Shown one piece after another: positions 1 through 4,314 of a stretch of DNA of 8,473 nucleotides. The stretch covers positions 1 through 8,473 of the forward strand of contig CANQZF010000064.1 in the NCBI GenBank assembly GCA_947628265.1, written 5' to 3'. The first letter of the stretch is position 1. Every line of letters starts with the position of its first letter. The notes below the pieces were generated by a model that saw only the letters and a list, made by a program, of their open reading frames with translations, was not told the origin of the DNA and searched no databases. The stretch is from an uncultured Oscillospiraceae bacterium. GTDB taxonomy: Bacteria > Bacillota > Clostridia > Oscillospirales > Oscillospiraceae. A program made the translations under genes and the position numbers.

Positions 1-57
1 CGGGCCGGCACGGTGCACCCAAGGGCATTCCCGCGGGTCTCGGCCCTTACGGGTGCC
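1..57. repeat. REP-like palindromic intergenic element (continues past left edge)
   Basis: This GC-rich stretch begins immediately after the carboxypeptidase stop codon and folds into a long hairpin. Arm GCACCC+AAGGGC (15-26) pairs with GCCCTT (43-48) and GGGTGC (51-56), with only a 2-base bulge (49-50). The loop itself contains the palindrome CCCGCGGG (30-37). There is no T-run on either side, so it is not a typical intrinsic terminator, although it may still protect or end the upstream mRNA. Its core TCGGCCCTTACGG (40-52) also occurs in the two palindromes inside the RAYT gene of this window. That suggests, but does not prove, that it belongs to the repeat family mobilised by that enzyme. 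The left boundary is not visible. Confidence 0.6.
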
Positions 58-1272
58 CTACTCGTTTCCGCAAAACATCATTCCCAGCATCCGGCGCATC
101 ACGTCCCACCAGGTGATGCGCGCCACGGCGTCCGGGGCGATGATGGGTGTCTCGGATAGGGTCTCGCCGGCGAGTTTGACGGTCATGGTCCCCACCACGC
201 TCCCGGCCTCCACCGGGGCGGTGAGGGCTTCGGATAGCTCCACCGTGGTCTCCAGGGCCCCGGCGTCGCTTTTCCGCACCAGGAGCTTCGGCTCCCCGCC
301 CAGCACCGGCTGGACGTAGTCGGCCCGGCCCAGCGTCACGGGGATGGGCGGCAGGACCTCCGTGGGTTGCGGCGAGACAACGGTGTAGGCCCCGAAGGCG
401 TAGCTTAAGAGCGTCTTGGCGCTCTCGAATCTGTCGGCGCTGGTGTCACAGTGGAGCACCACGGCGATGTACTCCACCCCGTCGCGCTGGGCCGTGGCGG
501 ACAAACAATGCCCCGCAGAGGAGGTGTAGCCGGTCTTGAGCCCCGTGGCCCCCTCGTAGTAGCGCACCAGCTTATTGGTGTTGGAAAGGCCGAATTCGCC
601 GTCCCGGATCGAGTCCATCCAGATGGTGGTGTATTCCTTGATCCAGTCGTGGCGTATGAGCTCCCGGCTCATGATAGCGATGTCCCGGGCGGTGGTCAGA
701 TGCTCCGGATCGTCCATGAGCCCCGTGCAGTTGGTAAAATGGGTGTTGGACATCCCCAGCTCCCGGGCGCGGTCGTTCATCATGGCGGCGAAGGCCTGCT
801 CGCTGCCAGCCATATGCTCCGCCACGGCCACGGCGGCGTCGTTGGCCGAGGCCACCACGATACACTTGAGCATCTCCGAGAGGGGCATCTGCTCCCCCTC
901 CTCCAAAAACACCTGGCTCCCACCCATGCCGGCGGCGTAGGCCGAGCAGGTGATGGTGTCGGTGAGCTTCAGCGCCCCGGAGTCCACCGCCTCCACAATG
1001 AGGAGGATGGTCATGACCTTGGTCACCGAGGCCGGACGGAGTCTTTCGTCGGCGTTCTTCTCAAAGAGCACCGTGCCCGTCTCCTTCTCCATGAGGATCG
1101 CCGACGGCGCCGGAATGTCCAGCCCCTCGGCGGTGGTGGGAATGGCCGTCTCGTCAAAAACGCTCTCCGGCACGTCCTCGTCCACCGGCTCCGTCTCCAT
1201 CTCCGGCTCCGCCGCCCAGGCCGTCCCCGTGAGCAGTATGACCGCCGCCATCAGCCCTGCCAGTCTCTTCAT
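58..1272 (-). CDS. D-alanyl-D-alanine carboxypeptidase (PBP5/DacF-type, peptidase S11)
   Basis: This 404-residue exported penicillin-binding protein removes the terminal D-Ala from peptidoglycan pentapeptides outside the membrane and so limits cross-linking. All three active-site motifs are present: SVTK with nucleophile Ser82 and Lys85, SAN at 142-144, and KTG at 246-248. The N-terminus has a short positive stretch, a hydrophobic segment (about residues 4-18) and an AWA-AE signal peptidase I site near residue 20. An acidic linker precedes the catalytic domain (about 50-295), and the PBP5 C-terminal beta domain spans about 305-390. The final segment (WWDVMRRMLGMMF) looks like the usual amphipathic membrane anchor. 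I chose the start at 1272 because a strong ribosome binding site lies 8 bases upstream. The frame stays open to 1557, but that extension runs antisense through a tRNA gene and is not coding. The gene is monocistronic in this window and divergent from tRNA-Gly(CCC). Family identity is secure; assignment to dacB, dacF or a vegetative paralogue is not. Confidence 0.95.
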   Translation of the reverse strand: MKRLAGLMAAVILLTGTAWAAEPEMETEPVDEDVPESVFDETAIPTTAEGLDIPAPSAILMEKETGTVLFEKNADERLRPASVTKVMTILLIVEAVDSGALKLTDTITCSAYAAGMGGSQVFLEEGEQMPLSEMLKCIVVASANDAAVAVAEHMAGSEQAFAAMMNDRARELGMSNTHFTNCTGLMDDPEHLTTARDIAIMSRELIRHDWIKEYTTIWMDSIRDGEFGLSNTNKLVRYYEGATGLKTGYTSSAGHCLSATAQRDGVEYIAVVLHCDTSADRFESAKTLLSYAFGAYTVVSPQPTEVLPPIPVTLGRADYVQPVLGGEPKLLVRKSDAGALETTVELSEALTAPVEAGSVVGTMTVKLAGETLSETPIIAPDAVARITWWDVMRRMLGMMFCGNE

Positions 1273-1280
1273 AGCGCGTC

Positions 1281-1289
1281 CCTCCTTTT
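1281..1289 (-). promoter_or_regulatory. Ribosome binding site of the carboxypeptidase gene
   Basis: On the minus strand this reads AAAAGGAGG, an almost perfect anti-16S match, with 8 bases to the ATG at 1272. It decides the start against the much longer open frame. Confidence 0.85.
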
Positions 1290-1298
1290 CGCTATGAA

Positions 1299-1326
1299 AG
1301 AATATGTACGGGCTTTTTAAATATTC
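1299..1326 (-). promoter_or_regulatory. Possible sigma-E-like promoter of the carboxypeptidase gene
   Basis: On the minus strand GAATATT (1320-1326) and CATATTCT (1299-1306) are separated by 13 bases and lie just upstream of the ribosome binding site. They resemble the Bacillus/Clostridium sporulation sigma-E elements (ATATT-type -35 and CATACAnT-type -10; 6 of 8 bases match in the -10). In B. subtilis the S11 carboxypeptidase gene dacB is under sigma-E, so the match would make sense. No convincing sigma-A promoter was found for this gene. The spacer is at the short end and the region is AT-rich, so this may be chance. Confidence 0.3.
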
Positions 1327-1329
1327 CTC

Positions 1330-1358
1330 TTGAAATTTTTCCGAAGGTGTGTTATAGT
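1330..1358 (+). promoter_or_regulatory. Sigma-A promoter of tRNA-Gly(CCC)
   Basis: TTGAAA (1330-1335) and TATAGT (1353-1358) are separated by exactly 17 bases, each one base from consensus. Predicted transcription starts near 1365, only a few bases before the mature tRNA 5' end. Confidence 0.85.
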
Positions 1359-1367
1359 AGGTTTCAC

Positions 1368-1441
1368 GCAGATATAGTTCATCGGTAGAACGACGGCTTC
1401 CCAAGCCGTAGAGGTGGGTTCGATTCCCATTATCTGCTCCA
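1368..1441 (+). tRNA. tRNA-Gly (anticodon CCC)
   Basis: A full cloverleaf can be folded. The acceptor stem is GCAGATA (1368-1374) with TATCTGC (1431-1437). The D stem is GTTC/GAAC. The anticodon stem is ACGGC/GCCGT around loop TTCCCAA, with anticodon CCC at 1400-1402. The variable loop has 4 bases, and the T stem is GTGGG/CCCAT with loop TTCGATT. The discriminator base is T and the CCA end is encoded (1439-1441), as is usual in Firmicutes. CCC reads the glycine codon GGG, which suits a GC-rich genome. The gene has its own promoter upstream and a terminator directly after the CCA. Confidence 0.97.
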
Positions 1442-1486
1442 GAAAAAACGCCGGTCTTTTGACCGGCGTTTTTTTGGAGCAGATAA
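1430..1486 (+). repeat. Extended inverted repeat joining tRNA-Gly(CCC) 3' end to its terminator
   Basis: The terminator hairpin continues outward on both sides. The last bases of the tRNA, TTATCTGCTCC (1430-1440), are mirrored by GGAGCAGATAA (1476-1486) beyond the T-run. The total paired length is about 26 bp with one small irregularity near 1441-1442 and a 4-base TTTT loop (1457-1460). The mirrored box would let the unprocessed transcript sequester the 3' half of the acceptor stem. The tRNA-Gly(GCC) gene in this window shows the same arrangement. Confidence 0.8.
1443..1475 (+). terminator. Bidirectional intrinsic terminator after tRNA-Gly(CCC)
   Basis: The stem AAAAAACGCCGGTC (1443-1456) pairs perfectly with 1461-1474 around a TTTT loop and ends in seven T. 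The A-run on the other side supplies a U-tract for transcripts on the minus strand. It can therefore also stop read-through from the convergent gene at 1636-2706. Confidence 0.9.
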
Positions 1487-1573
1487 CGGCCTTTACCTTT
1501 GGCAAAGGCCGCCCCAGCGCTTTGCGCCGGGGTCGATTTAACGTGAAGGGGAACCATGACGGTTCCCCTTCAC
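1487..1573. repeat. Three consecutive hairpins in the tRNA-Gly(CCC)/islet intergenic region
   Basis: Three separate palindromes follow one another. The first is CGGCCTTT/AAAGGCCG (1487-1494 with 1504-1511). The second is CCCCAGCGC/GCGCCGGGG with a TTT loop and one mismatch (1512-1520 with 1524-1532). The third is a perfect 13-bp stem starting GTGAAGGGG with a 5-base loop (1543-1555 with 1561-1573). None has a clean T-run. The third lies 62 bases past the stop codon of the minus-strand islet gene and could form the 3' end of its mRNA. The remaining bases to 1635 hold no gene that I can support. Confidence 0.65.
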
Positions 1574-1635
1574 AATTTCCTTCCCTCCGAATATATCGGA
1601 CGCCGAGGGAACTTTTGTGTGGAGCGTCTGTAGAC

Positions 1636-2706
1636 TCACTCCTCAAGGGGCCCGACAACGCGGCATCCTCTTTCGAGAATTCTGTCAATAGAGGATGTCG
1701 TTTGCACGAGGTTGGATAAAAACGTATCCATATCTTCCTCCAAAAACCTGACCGCCTGGGTCAGGCTTCTTTCCATCCCGCCCAGCTTTTTCACGCTCTC
1801 TTTCATTTCATATACGGAGCCCCGCGCATTTTTTACGGCATTTTTGAGTTCTTTCAGGGACAGTAAATATCCTTTAAGGCCCTCCACGTTGGTCGAGGCA
1901 TACGGATTGTTTATCATTCCCAGGGTATTCTTTTCGATCATCGTCCACAAATCCATGTATTCCCCATTGTGCGCGCGCAAATGGGAGCTGTAATCATTCG
2001 TAAGCTTGGCCACCTTTCTGGCCTCCTTCCGAATAAATGACGCTGTCCCTGAACCGCCGGTTTTCTTCACGCTTTCAACCGTTTCATTGCTCTCTTTGAT
2101 TCCCACGGAAAGCTCGACGGTCTCTTTATTGATTTCGTTCAATACGCCGTTCAGTTTTTCGGAACTATCCTCTATCTCTGCCAAAAAGTCGAGAAACCCC
2201 TGATCTGATTCCTCGTTCAAGACAATTTCTGTCTCCTGAGAGTAAATTTTCAGGGCTACCTCTTGCTCATCTTTGGATGAGAGGAAATCATTTACCGGAT
2301 TACCAAAGGAAGTCTCTCCCGAAACAGCCCCGTTTAAGTACTTCCCTACCGCTTCCTGAAACTCCGCAAATTTTGAAAAATGCGTGCTGTATTCCTTTAC
2401 GCGGTAGGAGCTCAGGTCGAAGGGTAGTTCCTCAATGTTTTCCGTTATGATGATAGTCTTTTTATTCAACGTATGTGCAATTCCAAGCTCATAGAAGACG
2501 TTAGGGTTCAAGCCCGTCAGGTCCGCTACGACAATATCGGCCTCATAAATTGACTGGATAATATCTTTTAAAATATTCTGCTGGTTATCCTCCTCCCCAG
2601 CATTGGAAAACGTGAAGTCTTTCTCGAATGTTCGCTTCAGCACTTCATAAACCTCAAAAAATTTCTCCTCAAAGGGCATAATAAAAAAGACTTTCTTTTT
2701 TTCCAT
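1636..2706 (-). CDS. Nucleoside 2-deoxyribosyltransferase-like protein with helical C-terminus
   Basis: The protein has 356 residues. Residues 4-106 resemble the nucleoside 2-deoxyribosyltransferase fold. They include KVFFIMPFEE at the first beta strand and IYEADIVVADLTG (53-65). NPNVFYELGIAH (67-78) follows, whose Glu73 lies where the family's catalytic glutamate sits in the MELG motif. TIIIT then precedes the PFD-x-x-x-YR element. Characterised relatives cleave or transfer N-glycosidic bonds of deoxynucleosides. Related deoxyribohydrolase-like domains are predicted nucleotide-targeting effectors in bacterial conflict systems. Residues about 145-345 are charged and mostly helical with coiled-coil character and match no family I recognise. 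No signal peptide or membrane segment is seen. The frame is open to an ATG at 2754, but only the ATG at 2706 has a ribosome binding site. Its GC content (about 42% in sampled lines) is far below the flanking genes, which suggests horizontal transfer. It stands alone between two tRNA-Gly genes. A defence role is inference. Confidence 0.8.
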   Translation of the reverse strand: MEKKKVFFIMPFEEKFFEVYEVLKRTFEKDFTFSNAGEEDNQQNILKDIIQSIYEADIVVADLTGLNPNVFYELGIAHTLNKKTIIITENIEELPFDLSSYRVKEYSTHFSKFAEFQEAVGKYLNGAVSGETSFGNPVNDFLSSKDEQEVALKIYSQETEIVLNEESDQGFLDFLAEIEDSSEKLNGVLNEINKETVELSVGIKESNETVESVKKTGGSGTASFIRKEARKVAKLTNDYSSHLRAHNGEYMDLWTMIEKNTLGMINNPYASTNVEGLKGYLLSLKELKNAVKNARGSVYEMKESVKKLGGMERSLTQAVRFLEEDMDTFLSNLVQTTSSIDRILERGCRVVGPLEE

Positions 2707-2715
2707 ATCTCTTAT

Positions 2716-2724
2716 CTCCTCTCT
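2716..2724 (-). promoter_or_regulatory. Ribosome binding site of the deoxyribosyltransferase-like gene
   Basis: The minus strand reads AGAGAGGAG followed by 9 bases to the ATG at 2706. The upstream in-frame ATG at 2754 has no comparable site, so the shorter protein is preferred. Confidence 0.75.
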
Positions 2725-2758
2725 AATAAAAATTCGGACTTCGTCCAGTGCCATCTAT

Positions 2759-2764
2759 ATAATA
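2759..2764 (-). promoter_or_regulatory. Possible -10 element for the deoxyribosyltransferase-like gene
   Basis: The minus-strand sequence TATTAT sits in a TATA-rich stretch about 50 bases before the start codon. No good -35 hexamer lies at 16-18 bases, so this is only a weak candidate. Transcription from here would place the in-frame ATG at 2754 at or before the mRNA start, which supports the start at 2706. Confidence 0.25.
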
Positions 2765-2823
2765 AATGTGTTCCAAACGCCATTCCGTTACAAATTTTTT
2801 AAGTTTTTCCCCATAACCCCCGG

Positions 2824-2863
2824 CGCTCCAAAAAGAAAAACCGCCTTACGGCGGTTTCTTTGT
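2824..2863 (-). repeat. Truncated second copy of the tRNA-Gly(GCC) terminator
   Basis: Positions 2824-2857 are identical, base for base over 34 positions, to 2950-2983, the terminator of tRNA-Gly(GCC), in the same orientation and 126 bases away. The GCC hairpin with its TTAC loop and the A-rich arm are intact. The other arm is damaged: two T are missing, and the mirrored GGAGC box is replaced by GTTTATCC. It can still work as a terminator for minus-strand read-through because a T-rich run (TTTTTCTTTTT) follows the hairpin in that direction. No tRNA sequence adjoins this copy. Confidence 0.8.
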
Positions 2864-2909
2864 TTATCCGCACCCATCCGAAATCTTCGGTCTTCGGAGG
2901 GAGGGGAGC

Positions 2910-2939
2910 TCGAGGCGGACCGTCAGGGTCCCGCCTCGA
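2910..2939. other. GC-rich hairpin between the two terminator copies
   Basis: TCGAGGCGG (2910-2918) pairs with CCGCCTCGA (2931-2939), and ACC with GGT continues the stem after one bulged C (2930). This gives a 12-bp arm with a 5-base loop. No T-run follows on either strand. The surrounding 2864-2949 contains no gene I can support; a short CCGAA/TTCGG palindrome precedes the hairpin. Confidence 0.55.
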
Positions 2940-2949
2940 ATTGAAATTA

Positions 2950-2997
2950 CGCTCCAAAAAGAAAAACCGCCTTACGGCGGTTTTTCTTTTTGGAGCG
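2950..2997 (-). terminator. Terminator of tRNA-Gly(GCC), overlapping the tRNA 3' end
   Basis: A perfect 22-bp inverted repeat (2950-2971 with 2976-2997) with a 4-base loop. On the minus strand it starts inside the tRNA (CGCTCCA), continues through AAAAAGAAAAACCGCC, turns, and ends in TTTTTCTTTTT plus the mirrored GGAGCG box. The core GGCGG stem and the following T-rich run are a standard intrinsic terminator. The outer part pairs with the tRNA 3' end. Confidence 0.9.
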
Positions 2998-3066
2998 GCC
3001 TACGAGGCTCGAACTCGCTACCTCCACCTTGGCAAGGTGGCGCTCTACCAGATGAGCTAAGGCCGC
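2991..3066 (-). tRNA. tRNA-Gly (anticodon GCC)
   Basis: On the minus strand the acceptor stem GCGGCCT/AGGCCGC is perfect. The D stem is GCTC/GAGC, and the anticodon stem CCACC/GGTGG encloses TTGCCAA, with anticodon GCC at 3033-3031. The T arm is GCGAG-TTCGAGC-CTCGT. The discriminator base is T and CCA is encoded, for 76 bases in all. It reads GGC and GGU. It has its own near-perfect promoter, so it does not depend on read-through from the lipoprotein gene upstream. Confidence 0.97.
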
Positions 3067-3084
3067 AGGGCCGAAAGCCTGTTC

Positions 3085-3113
3085 ATTATAAATGCTTCCG
3101 GCCTGTTTGTCAA
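3085..3113 (-). promoter_or_regulatory. Consensus sigma-A promoter of tRNA-Gly(GCC)
   Basis: On the minus strand TTGACA (3113-3108) and TATAAT (3090-3085) both match consensus exactly, with the ideal 17-base spacer. Transcription should start about 10 bases before the mature tRNA. The short stretch 3114-3147 between it and the lipoprotein stop holds only an AT-rich palindrome (T6/A6) that is too tight to be a convincing terminator. Confidence 0.93.
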
Positions 3114-3147
3114 GATGATTTTTATTTTTTCCCGGAAAAAAGAATTT

Positions 3148-4314
3148 TTAAGGATAGTCCCAGGTGGGGGGACCGTACTCCGGGCCGTAGAGGGACTCGC
3201 CCTCGCACTTCGGGTAGAGGGAGGCGTCCCAGGAGTAGTTATAATACATCTGCTGTACGTCGTTCCTGAAGGAGGCGCTGCCGTTGTAGCTTGAGCAGTC
3301 CAGGTGGTAGAGCGCCCCGTTGTCCATACGGACCAGGTTCCAGGTGTGGCTTATGTTGCTGAGCCTCCCCCGGATGATGTGGCACTCGATCCCCAGATCG
3401 TCGCACAGGACCTTCACGGCCATGGCGAAGCCCTCCCCCACGGCGCTTTGCTGGACCAGAGCGCCGTAGGCGGTCATGGCGTTATACCGCCGCGCCTGAA
3501 CGTCGGAGGGGTCCACCGATTCGTCATAGGTCACATTTTCCGCGAAAAACGCGGCCAGGGACAGGAGCTTCTCCTGGATACTCCCCCCCTGGGCCGAGGC
3601 CTCCACCTCCCTGGCCTTTTCCAAAAGCTCACTCCGGCGCTGCTCCACCGTGGAGGCGGCGTATTGGTAGTCCAGCTTGACCTCCAAAAGCCGCTCCGGG
3701 CCCGTCTCCGGGTAGGCATCAACGGTGCAGTCCGGGATGTAGAGGATGTCCCCCGGGTTTTCGTAATAGGCGCGCTCCACCGCGTCCGTCACCGCCTGGG
3801 CGTCCAGCGCCTCCTCCGAGGTGTAGACCGTCACCGTGCCGGCGCGCGCAAGGATCGCCTTGTGCATGGTCTCCTCCAGCGCTTGCGCGTCGCCGCACCG
3901 CACGGCGTCCCGGACCCGCTCCGGGGAGTTCCGGTAGATGATGGAGACGTGCGCCTCATAGACGGAGACGCGCCTTACGATATTGTAGTTGATGTAATAG
4001 GCGCAGTACGCCCCCAGGGGCGTGGAGGTGGCCACGGTGGTGACGGCCCTGGAGAGGTCCGATTCCATATCCCCGTCGTAGCCGGAGATCCGGACGACGC
4101 CGTGCTCCGCGCCGCCCTCCAGAAAGGCGGTCACCGCGTTGTAGAGCTGCCCGTAATTGGCGGCGTCCAGGGTCATATCCGCGTCGCTGGGGTCGCCCTG
4201 GGGCTGGGTGTGGTGGGTGTTGGAGGAGGAATACTGGCTCTCCAACAGTCTCCCGCACCCGGAAAGGCCCAGGACGGTCGTGAGCGCCAGAAAAACGGCA
4301 AGGGCCTTACGCAT
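3148..4314 (-). CDS. Transglutaminase-like lipoprotein, catalytic Cys replaced by Gly
   Basis: The 388-residue protein starts with a lipoprotein signal peptide: MRK, a hydrophobic core, then lipobox LSGC with the lipid-attached Cys20. A Ser/His/Gln-rich linker follows, so it is probably anchored outside the membrane. Residues about 50-240 match no family I can name. Residues about 245-345 look like a transglutaminase/protease domain. NAMTAYGALVQQ precedes the catalytic position, then LCDDLGIECHIIRG, HTWN with His323, and YHLD with Asp339. Where the family has Cys (VC-x-G-Y/F-A), this protein has Gly293 (codon GGG, in AVGEGFA). Without the nucleophile it should not be a normal cysteine enzyme; a binding or structural role is likelier. 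A single sequencing error would not turn TGC or TGT into GGG. Its ATG overlaps the parC stop by 8 bases, with GGAGG inside the end of parC, so translation is probably coupled. Confidence 0.85.
   Translation of the reverse strand: MRKALAVFLALTTVLGLSGCGRLLESQYSSSNTHHTQPQGDPSDADMTLDAANYGQLYNAVTAFLEGGAEHGVVRISGYDGDMESDLSRAVTTVATSTPLGAYCAYYINYNIVRRVSVYEAHVSIIYRNSPERVRDAVRCGDAQALEETMHKAILARAGTVTVYTSEEALDAQAVTDAVERAYYENPGDILYIPDCTVDAYPETGPERLLEVKLDYQYAASTVEQRRSELLEKAREVEASAQGGSIQEKLLSLAAFFAENVTYDESVDPSDVQARRYNAMTAYGALVQQSAVGEGFAMAVKVLCDDLGIECHIIRGRLSNISHTWNLVRMDNGALYHLDCSSYNGSASFRNDVQQMYYNYSWDASLYPKCEGESLYGPEYGPPTWDYP

Noticed and set aside
1273..1557. N-terminal extension of the carboxypeptidase to 499 residues
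   Set aside because: It runs antisense through tRNA-Gly(CCC) and its terminator, and the ATG at 1272 has a near-perfect ribosome binding site and signal peptide.
2707..2754. Earlier start of the deoxyribosyltransferase-like gene at 2754
   Set aside because: There is no ribosome binding site before it, and it lies at or upstream of the likely transcription start. The extra 16 residues are not part of the conserved domain.
2755..2830. A tRNA remnant ending in GCTCCA before the truncated terminator copy
   Set aside because: No acceptor, anticodon or T-arm pairing can be made from the upstream bases.
2841..2980. GCCGTAAGG in the tRNA terminators as a member of the RAYT repeat family
   Set aside because: Only nine bases are shared and the hairpin body differs. 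The terminator stem and GTAA loop explain the match.
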